Source: Flavobacteriales bacterium
GTDB taxonomy: Bacteria > Bacteroidota > Bacteroidia > Flavobacteriales_D > Crocinitomicaceae
NCBI GenBank assembly: GCA_947454395.1
Contig: CANGLG010000002.1
Span: 1-37,067 of the forward strand
Reading direction: 5' to 3'
Length of the DNA stretch: 37,067 nucleotides
Below the pieces are notes generated by a model, which was not told the DNA's origin, did no database searches, and saw nothing but the letters and a program-made list of their open reading frames with translations. The translations under genes and the position numbers were made by a program. Positions 21,101 to 27,710 of the stretch are shown here, piece after piece (position 1 is the stretch's first letter; each line of letters starts with the position of its first letter).

Positions 21101-22515
21101 AAGAAAAGGAAAAATTAAATCCTGCGGTTGGATTCTTTGCTCGACTATTAATGACTGTTAGAAATGTATCGGGGACCTACGCATTAAACGATGGGACTTT
21201 ATTGCCTGGTTACTCACAGGAATCAAGTATCCTTGGAATGAATGGTTCGGATTTCGGATTAACTAATTTCGTTTTCGGTAAACAAGGCTATGACATTCTC
21301 GGAAGAACAAATGGATATAACGTTGCAAATTTCTCTCGTGACAACAATTGGCTTGTTCAAAATGAAAACATGAATAAACAATTTACAACAACGCACTCTG
21401 CTAATCTTCAAATGAAAGCAACATTAGAACCTTTGAAAGATTTCAATGTGAACATGAATCTGAATAGAAATTACAGCAGAAATTCCGGTGAATTCTATCG
21501 TTGGAATCCCACAAGTAATTCATTTGAAAGTCAAAGTAAATTCGAAACAGCGACCCTAACCTACTCAACGGTAACCTTGGGAACAGCTTTTGCAAAACAA
21601 GGAAGAGAATATCAATCAGAAGTTTTCCAAAAAATGCTTGATAACAGAAGTGAAGTTTCTAAACTTATTGGTGCAGGAAACTCAAACTCTTCATTACTAC
21701 CGAATGGGTTTTATGACGGGTACTCAGGATCTCAACAAGAGGTTGTCATAGGAGCATTTCTATCGGCCTATACCAATTCATCCGTAAATCAAAGAAGTAT
21801 AAATCCTTTAAACAATATTCCACTACCAAACTGGACCGTAAATTACAGTGGATTAACAAAATTTGACTTCACAAAAAAATTCTTAAAAACGTTTACATTA
21901 AAACATTCCTATAGTTCTACAGTGACAGTTGGGGGCATGCAAACGAATTTAAATGCAACTTTTGATGTAAATGGCAACGCGAATGCACTCGACCTCAATC
22001 ACAATTACATCGCACCAATGCAGGTTCAAAATATTACAGTTTCAGAACGATTTGCCCCACTAATTGGTGTGAATGCAACGTGGACTTTATTTGGCAAAAC
22101 TTTAATGACGAACTTCGAATATAAAAAGGATAGAAATGCAACTTTGTCTTTAGCAAATAATCAAATTTCAGAGAATTTAGCAAAAGAAATTGTTGTAGGA
22201 ACCACATTTACTTATCCAAAATTAAAATTACCGATTAGATCTATTAAAGCAAGTGATTTAATTGTCAATATGAATTTAGGTTTCAAAGATAATCTAACAG
22301 TTATTCGTAAAGTTGTTGAAAACACTAATCAAGCAACAGCAGGGCAAAAAACAGTTAACATTAAAATTGATGCTAACTACAAGCTCACTGAATATCTTAC
22401 GGCTATTTTCAATTATGAACAAGGAATCATCAATCCAAAAGTTCAAACGGCAGTTCCAACAGGAAACCTGAAAATTAACTTTGCGATTCGTTTCGACTTG
22501 AATGGATTAAGATGA
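15175..22515 (+). CDS. sprA: T9SS outer-membrane translocon protein SprA (Sov)
   Basis: 2446-aa secreted protein immediately after ruvA; motifs GGNLELFLGINHSRIDNPMLPMRQRK, GTSYVDDFEASQSAIDLRSV, FIQFWVLDPF, YGYSLGIVNPEYDPFNPDVKL typical of SprA; ruvA-sprA neighbourhood is common in Bacteroidota. Confidence 0.93.
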   Translation: MVLLKKTYSLKKQQILLVLFFLISTRLFAQNTPDLPFPLINPLNPSQNLPQSFDLGDPTSLKQSIVYDPISGTYIFSQTMGNGLNFRNPSAMTLDEYLEYERKKSMTQDWQEIIEEETAENRNFELPIKIGSKIFESFFGSDEIKIIPGGNLELFLGINHSRIDNPMLPMRQRKITRFDFNQNINLDITGQIGTKLKINTKYNTGATFDFDNISKLEHTGNEDQILQKIALGNVSLDLPTSLIQGSQTLFGAKTQLKFGRSTIDLIAASSKGKRTEINVTGKAQTQTFEVTADNYEANKHYFLNLYHQQHYDTAMSTLPVVNSTVFITRIEVWVTNRSNVTENTRNIVAFADLGESKPENWQGNPGGASGSEIPDNQSNNLYDWASNQPLIRGFSNSVSTLSAQVTSPGPFLQAIEYEKVENARRLTETDFSFNALLGYISLNQALNNDEVLAVSYEYTYRGQTYQVGEFSTDGSNGKEALILKLLKPTITNPNNKIWDLMMKNVYSIGAYNVDQSGFKINILYNNPDQSINIPYFPLDGVKDKQLVTLLDMDKINQNNQPFSDGVFDFSPFNQVNNKIDNGGTINKKSGRIFFSTVEPFGKTLAKKLDAVNIPTTTVNRVSFYELYDSTKTAAQQIPSKNRFTLKGEYQSSVSSEIPLNTLNVPQGAVSVTAGGMKLVEGTDYTVDYNLGRVKIINTGILESNTPIKISIESNSVFGFQARSMMGGHYQYRFSDRIKIGATWVRMMERPVTQKVDFGSEPFKNNVIGADFAIRTDLPFLTKLVDMLPVISTNQMSTLSLTGEVAHLIPGQPRAINKSGTSYVDDFEASQSAIDLRSVNAWKLASVPQGQPDLFPETTKKDLSVGFKRSKTAWYVIDPLFYQSNTLTPQHIKQNPQMLSDSRMRLVNQVDIFPNLQQQYGSIPNIPILELAYYPKERGMYNYDTTNTVDSAGYFINPENRWGGIQRGLTTNDFELANVEFIQFWVLDPFNQDAENSDPNTAMTGGDLYFNLGNISEDVLPDSRKSFENGLPASAAVLGDNLDTTLWSKVSTQQIVINAFDMDPQSRLNQDVGIDGWKSEEEKTAYNNFVAWVQNNTTLTPQAKAKLIADPSNDDYKYYLDDNYDTQSLDILKRYKKYNGMEGNSPTTEMSDTANSSSYPTQATIQPDNEDINQDNNLSESESYFQYRVSMRPNDMVQVGQNYITNKQVYTNGNKTETWYQFKVPIRDFEKKVNGIQDFRSIRFMRMFLKNFDEEVVLRFARLELIRGEWRRYYKDLSQPGLSIQTDPNLTTFNIAAVNVEENSQRSPINYVVPPGITREIDPSQVYQRQMNEQALVLEVCNLQDGDARAAYKNVTFDVRTYKKLKMFVHAEAAQQNQLKDNELTMFIRLGTDYVENYYEYEFPMKITNWGETTPEAIWPEGNNMEIVFDDLLDIKKERNAKIENGAAGVSYVIEYSKQDPNNSERKIKVKGSPNLQAMKTIMVGVRNPLKSDPDNPWKPDDGDAECAIVWINEMRLTDFVSEGGSAAVGQMQLQVADFANINASGNYSGINWGSVESRVQERQRNERIGVDLNSTVQLGQFFGKQARVSLPFFYGYSLGIVNPEYDPFNPDVKLADYDLATRKDKAKAGQEFNERRSFNFTNIRKEAKAGAKPHFWNVSNWSATYAYAQNMKRDFNINYDRTKTWTGALNYNFTFPGKAIEPFKKWKPVQKSKWFQIVKDFNLYLMPKNISFTNDYSRIYNERQVRNNIVPDYKFEPVYLKRFDWNRNYQIGYDLTKNIKATYTATNKAIFAEGNHGVDRVTNPEGYREFMDTIRNQIQTFGKTMDYTHNYNLSVTIPFDKFPLTDWLNVNAKYSGTYNWQRAPLAQSEFGNTIQNNRSINMTAQANMMTVYNKIPMFKKVIGDNKGPRATVPTRGLVGDGSNKSQGNKTEEKTTLEEFKPKKPIEEMTPKELKQYEREKKRWERKQKREQRKKEKEKEKLNPAVGFFARLLMTVRNVSGTYALNDGTLLPGYSQESSILGMNGSDFGLTNFVFGKQGYDILGRTNGYNVANFSRDNNWLVQNENMNKQFTTTHSANLQMKATLEPLKDFNVNMNLNRNYSRNSGEFYRWNPTSNSFESQSKFETATLTYSTVTLGTAFAKQGREYQSEVFQKMLDNRSEVSKLIGAGNSNSSLLPNGFYDGYSGSQQEVVIGAFLSAYTNSSVNQRSINPLNNIPLPNWTVNYSGLTKFDFTKKFLKTFTLKHSYSSTVTVGGMQTNLNATFDVNGNANALDLNHNYIAPMQVQNITVSERFAPLIGVNATWTLFGKTLMTNFEYKKDRNATLSLANNQISENLAKEIVVGTTFTYPKLKLPIRSIKASDLIVNMNLGFKDNLTVIRKVVENTNQATAGQKTVNIKIDANYKLTEYLTAIFNYEQGIINPKVQTAVPTGNLKINFAIRFDLNGLR

Positions 22516-22955
22516 TTTCAATAAGACAAGCAGTTCCTGGTGATGAAAAAGCAATTTTTTATTTAATTAAAGAATTGGCACTTTTTGAAAAAGCTCCGGA
22601 ACAAGTAACAAATACAGCATCCCAACTTGCAAAGGATTTATTTGAAGATTGCATTTGCGAAGCGATCGTTTCAGAATTGAATAATGAAATTGTCGGTTTT
22701 GCACTCTATTACACGTCTTATTCTACATGGAAAGGAAGATGCCTTTATCTAGAGGACTTTTATGTCAAAGAAGAGCATCGGAATAAAGGAATTGGCAGCC
22801 TACTTTTTGACAAAGTTGTTCAGATCGCCAAGGAAAAAGGGGTTAAAAGAATGGATTGGCAAGTTTTGGAGTGGAATAAAACTGCTATTGATTTTTATAC
22901 CGCAAGAAAGGCAATTCTAGATCCTGAATGGATAAATGGCAGGTATTTTTTCTAA
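22512..22955 (+). CDS. GNAT-family N-acetyltransferase (SAT1/diamine acetyltransferase-like)
   Basis: 147 aa; IRQAVPGDEKAI, LYLEDFYVKEEHRNKGIGSLLFDKV (acetyl-CoA site), WQVLEWNKTAIDFY; ATGA overlap with the sprA stop. Confidence 0.88.
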   Translation: MISIRQAVPGDEKAIFYLIKELALFEKAPEQVTNTASQLAKDLFEDCICEAIVSELNNEIVGFALYYTSYSTWKGRCLYLEDFYVKEEHRNKGIGSLLFDKVVQIAKEKGVKRMDWQVLEWNKTAIDFYTARKAILDPEWINGRYFF

Positions 22956-22990
22956 ACAAGTTTTCGCTTAAATAGGCAACTAACTACAAG

Positions 22991-23560
22991 TTGAAAACAG
23001 AAATAAATATTGAAGCGCTAAAGTCTCAAGATTCAAAAGAGTTTGAACTTTTTGTAACTCAATATGAAAAATCCATTTTCAATATGGCTATTTATTTACT
23101 TCAAAATAAACAAGAGGCAGAAGATGCAACACAGGAGATTTTTATGTCAATTTACCAGTCAATTGTATTTTTCAAAGGAGATTCTTTACTTTCAACTTGG
23201 GTCTATCGAATAACGATAAACAAATGCCGTGAAATTATCCGTCACAAAGGCAGAAAAAAACGATTTGGTATACATAAAGAAATGAATGATACAACTACTT
23301 TTCAATTGCCTTCTGAGAATAAAAATCCTGAAGAAATTTTAGCTTCAAACGAGAGAATTCAAACACTAATGTCTGCAATAAATGCTTTACCTGAAACTCA
23401 GAAAATAGCATATACTCTTCATAATATGGAAGACTTTAGTTATAAAGAAATTGCGGAAATGATGCAGCTTTCATTATCAGCCATCGAATCATTGATATTC
23501 AGAGCAAAGCAAAATTTGAAAAAAACCCTTTTAAGTTATTATCAAAATAATGAGCAATAA
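22991..23560 (+). CDS. ECF-type RNA polymerase sigma factor
   Basis: 189 aa, TTG start; sigma-2 region (YLLQNKQEAEDATQEIFMSIYQSIVFFKGDSLLSTWVYRITINKC), sigma-4 (INALPETQKIAYTLHNMEDFSYKEIAEMMQLSLSAIESLIFRAKQNLKK). Confidence 0.93.
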   Translation: MKTEINIEALKSQDSKEFELFVTQYEKSIFNMAIYLLQNKQEAEDATQEIFMSIYQSIVFFKGDSLLSTWVYRITINKCREIIRHKGRKKRFGIHKEMNDTTTFQLPSENKNPEEILASNERIQTLMSAINALPETQKIAYTLHNMEDFSYKEIAEMMQLSLSAIESLIFRAKQNLKKTLLSYYQNNEQ

Positions 23561-23568
23561 GCAAGAAA

Positions 23569-23856
23569 ATGAAATATTCATCATCTGAAAATAATATGCA
23601 AGAGAATCCATTTTTTGAAGAACTTTTAAATTTGAAATTTCAAGAGCGGTTTGAAGTTTCTGAAGACATGCACCTGCGTTTTTTACCAAACAACCATTTG
23701 AAAAAAAATAAATTCAATAGCATCTTGATTGCTGCAGCAGGAATTCTCTTGCTGATTTGCATTAATTTATTATCAATTCATCATTACAAAAAACAACTTG
23801 TTAAGGAAGAATTAAAAGAAACCTACAGCTATAATTGGAATAACTTAAATTTATAA
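23569..23856 (+). CDS. Single-TM small protein, putative anti-sigma factor
   Basis: 95 aa; charged N-terminal part, one TM (SILIAAAGILLLICINLLSI), short C-terminal tail; 8 bp after the sigma gene. Confidence 0.65.
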   Translation: MKYSSSENNMQENPFFEELLNLKFQERFEVSEDMHLRFLPNNHLKKNKFNSILIAAAGILLLICINLLSIHHYKKQLVKEELKETYSYNWNNLNL

Positions 23857-23858
23857 CG

Positions 23859-24290
23859 ATGAAAGGAAAAATCTCGAAGTACATAATTGTTTTATTAATT
23901 ACATTGAATTTGGTTAGTCTGTTTTTTTTATTGAAACCTCATAGACCAAATCCTCCAAAACTTACAGATGTAATTGTATTTGATGAACCAGTTAAATCAA
24001 AAATTAATGAAATGGAAAAGATTCATTTTTATCAAATGAAATTCTACATGAAAAAAATACAAGCCATTCGGAGTAAAATCTATTCGAAACATTTAGAAAA
24101 TTTAGACAAAATAGATTACGAATCTTATTTTAATGATATTGCAGAATACACTAAAAAAATTGAGAAATTGCGTTTTCAGTATTTTTTAGAAATAAGAAAT
24201 CTATGCAATGAGAAACAAAAAGACGAATTGGATTTATTTATTCAACATATGATTGAACACGAATCTATGCGAAGAACAAAAGGGAAATGA
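23859..24290 (+). CDS. Membrane-anchored periplasmic helical protein, candidate heavy-metal sensor (CnrX/Spy/ZraP-like)
   Basis: 143 aa; N-terminal TM anchor (YIIVLLITLNLVSLFFLL), helical periplasmic part with His/Met clusters (EKIHFYQMKFYMKKI; FIQHMIEHESM), placed behind sigma/anti-sigma. Confidence 0.6.
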   Translation: MKGKISKYIIVLLITLNLVSLFFLLKPHRPNPPKLTDVIVFDEPVKSKINEMEKIHFYQMKFYMKKIQAIRSKIYSKHLENLDKIDYESYFNDIAEYTKKIEKLRFQYFLEIRNLCNEKQKDELDLFIQHMIEHESMRRTKGK

Positions 24291-24937
24291 AATTTTTATT
24301 GATACCTATTTTTATTTTTTTTAACTTCAATCTGTTTGCTCAGTTACATTTTCAATTTTGTTGGGGAACGGAACCCATTGTAAATTCAAAAAAATATGTC
24401 TTGAATGAAAAAGACTCTATAAGCTTTTCCGAATTGAAATTATACCTCTCCAACTTCATCATAAAATCGAAAGACGTAGCTTTAGAAATCAATGAAATTG
24501 ACCTCATCGAAAATGACAATGAAGAATCTAAAATAATTCTTGATTCAATTCAAGTAACAAATTTCAACACACTAATTTTTACCTTTGGACTTGACAGCAG
24601 CACAAACACATCTGGAATATTAACAGAGGATTTAGATCCAGTTAACGGAATGTATTGGGCTTGGAACAGTGGTTATATTCATTTAAGAATGATTGGGAAT
24701 TCCAGTATAATTAACACAAGTAAAGAGCTATTCCAGTACCACTTAGGCGGATATCGCAATCCTAATCAAACGAACTTTCCAGTTTCTGTTTCAATTAAAG
24801 GAAATATTCTAAAATTTGATTTGAAACCAATTTTCACAAATCATATACAACTTGACAAAAAAAATAATTTAATGATTCCAGGAAAGGAGGCTCATGAGAT
24901 ATCAAAATTTGCGGCTTCCTTATTTAGTACAGAATGA
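24287..24937 (+). CDS. MbnP-like protein (putative copper-binding partner of a MauG/MbnH-type peroxidase)
   Basis: 216 aa; signal peptide MKFLLIPIFIFFNFNLFAQ; pattern LYLSNF...ITFxxGLDSSTN...LDPVNGMYWAWNSGYIHLRMIG...YHLGGY as in MbnP family; ATGA overlaps with both neighbours. Confidence 0.78.
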   Translation: MKFLLIPIFIFFNFNLFAQLHFQFCWGTEPIVNSKKYVLNEKDSISFSELKLYLSNFIIKSKDVALEINEIDLIENDNEESKIILDSIQVTNFNTLIFTFGLDSSTNTSGILTEDLDPVNGMYWAWNSGYIHLRMIGNSSIINTSKELFQYHLGGYRNPNQTNFPVSVSIKGNILKFDLKPIFTNHIQLDKKNNLMIPGKEAHEISKFAASLFSTE

Positions 24938-25971
24938 AAAATAAAATTTTACTTTCAGCGTGTCTTCTATTCTTAGGGCTTTTTAGCTTTATAAAAGTGG
25001 AAGTTTTACCGTTTTACATTCCTGAAGGTTGGCCTAAACCAATTTATAATTTCAGTGAAAATAAGCTTTCATCTGAAAAATTCAAACTTGGACGAACGCT
25101 TTTTTATGACGCTGATCTTTCTCGCGATAGCACAATATCATGTGCAAGTTGTCATCTTCAATTTTCAGGATTCACGCATATCGACCATGCTTTGAGCCAT
25201 GGAATCGATGGACAGATAGGCACAAGAAATTCTCCTGTTCTCATTAATTTGGCTTGGAATAAATTTTTCCATTGGGATGGAGGAGCTGGAAATCTAAATC
25301 AGCAAGCAATAAATCCGCTTACACATCCAAAAGAAATGGATAACAATCTGAAAGAAATTCTCCGAAGATTGAATCAATCGAACTTTTACAAAAATAAATT
25401 TTTCGCAGCCTTTGGTGATTCAGTTATTACTACTGATAGATTATTAAAATCATTGGCAAGTTTTACAGTTAGTCTTGTTTCTGCAAACTCTAAATATGAT
25501 CTTTACAAACGAGGAGAAATTGAATTCAATGAACAAGAAAAAAATGGCTATCAGCTTTTTAAAAATTACTGTTCATCATGTCACTCGGAACCTTTGTTTA
25601 AAATAGATGCTTTCAAAAACAATGGTCTTCCGATCGATTCTGATTTGAATGATTTAGGAAGAAAAACTATTACTGAAAAAGAAAATGACAATCTCCAATT
25701 CAAAGTTCCAACTTTAAGAAACATTGAATTCAGTTTTCCATACATGCATGACGGGCGATTTAAAAAATTGAAAGAAGTTATTAATCATTACAGTGAGCTT
25801 CATAAATCTGACATAGAATATAGCAAGGAATTAAAAAAAATTAAAAAACCAATGAGTGAAAGTCAGCAAAAAGACCTAATTTCATTTCTTAAAACACTAA
25901 GCGACAAAGATTTTCTGTACAATCCTGTTTTTATGTATCCAAAAAATGAAAGGATTGAACAAGAAGAATGA
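24934..25971 (+). CDS. Diheme cytochrome c peroxidase / MauG-MbnH-family protein
   Basis: 345 aa; two CxxCH motifs (CASCH 25141-25155; CSSCH 25570-25584), LGRTLFYDADLSRDSTISCASCH, FFHWDGGAGNLNQQAINPL, PYMHDGRFKKLKEVINHY. Confidence 0.92.
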   Translation: MKNKILLSACLLFLGLFSFIKVEVLPFYIPEGWPKPIYNFSENKLSSEKFKLGRTLFYDADLSRDSTISCASCHLQFSGFTHIDHALSHGIDGQIGTRNSPVLINLAWNKFFHWDGGAGNLNQQAINPLTHPKEMDNNLKEILRRLNQSNFYKNKFFAAFGDSVITTDRLLKSLASFTVSLVSANSKYDLYKRGEIEFNEQEKNGYQLFKNYCSSCHSEPLFKIDAFKNNGLPIDSDLNDLGRKTITEKENDNLQFKVPTLRNIEFSFPYMHDGRFKKLKEVINHYSELHKSDIEYSKELKKIKKPMSESQQKDLISFLKTLSDKDFLYNPVFMYPKNERIEQEE

Positions 25972-25998
25972 AAATTTAGTCTCTAATAAAAAAAATCA

Positions 25999-27363
25999 AT
26001 GCTTATGAAAAGAATTTTATTGTCATTCACGTTGTTATCTGCAACATGTAATGCTTTTTCTCAATTAAACCCGGGAATTACATCTTGGTTGCAAAATAAC
26101 ACGGCAACTGGTAGTTATTACGTCTCTGGAAATTCAACTGCGATTCCAAATAATATTTTAGTCAATTGTCAATCCGTTCAATACTCAACGAACTGGGTTT
26201 ACGTAACAACAACTGGTGTTCCGGCGTATGTTACCGGTCCATTTTTAGATGGGAATCCTTCGCAAACTCAAAATCAGAATGCAATTTTCAAAATTCCTTT
26301 GAACCCAACTCAAAATACAGGAACCCTTACCTCAACTACAGGAGGAAATATTGGAATCTTCATAAATGGAGTTGCTCTTTTTGACTACCGAGATGGTGTT
26401 GCATGGAATACAAGCACTAATTCTCTTTGTGGAGGGTTACCTGGAATGTCTCCATGTCCTGGAGGGCCTGGTACATCACAGTCTTGGAATAGAGATGCAG
26501 TTCGTGCTGAAAAAGCTGGTTTTGACTGTGCGAAAGGACATCCTGCAAATGGAAACTACCACCACCATCAAAACCCAAGTGCTTACAAACTTGATTTAAG
26601 TGTAATTTCAACAGTTTGTAATCTATATGATGCAGATGGTCTTTATGCGATTGACTCAACAATACATTCACCATTAATTGGATTTTCTTATGACGGGTTC
26701 CCAATTTACGGAGCATATGGATATAAAAATGCCGATGGGACTGGAGGAATTACAAGAATAAAATCGGGTTATCAGTATAGAAATATTACAGATAGAACTG
26801 TTTGGGCAGATGGAACGGATGTATCAGATGGACCTTCCGATTTCACAACTTACCCATTGGGATATTTCAGAGAAGACTATGAATTTGTTTCTCATGCGGG
26901 ACAAGAAGATTACTTGGATGCTCACAATGGTCGATTCTGTGTGACACCTGAATATCCAAATGGTATCTATTGTTATTTTGCAACAGTGGATGAAAATTGG
27001 AACTCGGCTTATCCATATGCTGTTGGACCCTATTTTTATGGTGTAAAAACAGCAGCAAAAGTTACTAGTATTACTGAGACAGTAACAACCTATACATCTC
27101 CTACTTCAGGATTGGGCGAAATAGATGATTTGAATTTATCAGTATTTCCTAATCCAGCAAATGAGCTTTTAATCCTTCAAGTGAATGGCCTTAATAAAAA
27201 AGACATTGAAGTAGAGTTGTTTGACATTACAGGGAAATTAGTAGGGAAACAAAGAATTCTGCAAGGAAGTACATTAACTTATTTTGATGTTTCAACGCTG
27301 TACTCAGGCATTTACTTTTTGAAAGCTGAAAATAAAACATTTGAAGTAAAGATTGGTAAATAA
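25999..27363 (+). CDS. YHYH-domain secreted protein with T9SS type A C-terminal sorting domain
   Basis: 454 aa; signal peptide, GNYHHHQNP (26557-26568 = YHHH), LIGFSYDGFPIYGAYGY, YFREDYEFV..LDAHNGRFCVTPEYPNGIYCYFAT, and C-terminal LSVFPNPANELLILQV...YSGIYFLKAE sorting tail. Confidence 0.85.
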   Translation: MLMKRILLSFTLLSATCNAFSQLNPGITSWLQNNTATGSYYVSGNSTAIPNNILVNCQSVQYSTNWVYVTTTGVPAYVTGPFLDGNPSQTQNQNAIFKIPLNPTQNTGTLTSTTGGNIGIFINGVALFDYRDGVAWNTSTNSLCGGLPGMSPCPGGPGTSQSWNRDAVRAEKAGFDCAKGHPANGNYHHHQNPSAYKLDLSVISTVCNLYDADGLYAIDSTIHSPLIGFSYDGFPIYGAYGYKNADGTGGITRIKSGYQYRNITDRTVWADGTDVSDGPSDFTTYPLGYFREDYEFVSHAGQEDYLDAHNGRFCVTPEYPNGIYCYFATVDENWNSAYPYAVGPYFYGVKTAAKVTSITETVTTYTSPTSGLGEIDDLNLSVFPNPANELLILQVNGLNKKDIEVELFDITGKLVGKQRILQGSTLTYFDVSTLYSGIYFLKAENKTFEVKIGK

Positions 27364-27497
27364 GAACTAATTCAAATTCTGGTTAACTATAATGTTCAGA
27401 TAAATCTAACTAATATTCGTTGAAACTTTCTCAATATTCATTGAAAAAAAATGAATCAAATTAATAATCTATATTCGTTAAAGAAATAAGGAGATAA

Positions 27498-27622
27498 TAG
27501 GACACTTCTTATGTTATTAAGTTGATTTGCTGCTTGGAGAGGCAGTTTCATTTTCTAGTTTGATAAGAGTTTTATAGTTTTTAATCAACGCCCTCAAAAA
27601 GGATAATACATAAGAAGTTCCT
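27498..27622 (+). ncRNA. Candidate structured RNA: 19-bp closing stem, 7-bp internal stem and 6-bp GGAG-loop hairpin (6S-like shape, identity unproven)
   Basis: 27499-27519 (AGGAcACTTCTTATGTtATTA) pairs with 27604-27622 (TAATACATAAGAAGTTCCT) with two 1-nt bulges; inside GTTGATT (27521-27527)/AATCAAC (27583-27589) and CTGCTT-GGAG-AGGCAG (27530-27545). No supporting ORF. The strand is inferred. Confidence 0.5.
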
Positions 27623-27680
27623 GTTTCCTATACTCTACTTCCGAAAGAACCACTCAGACTTTAAAGTCTACTATTACGAT

Positions 27681-27710
27681 AAAGGGCTATTACGGCCCTT
27701 TATTTATTTT
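27681..27710 (+). terminator. Rho-independent terminator between the YHYH/ncRNA region and the convergent cyclase gene
   Basis: AAAGGGC-TATTACG-GCCCTTT followed by ATTTATTTT; overlaps the stop of the minus-strand cyclase. Confidence 0.6.

Noticed and set aside
26417-26716. 99-aa minus-strand ORF inside the YHYH gene
   Set aside because: Antisense; His-rich look derives from the complementary codons.
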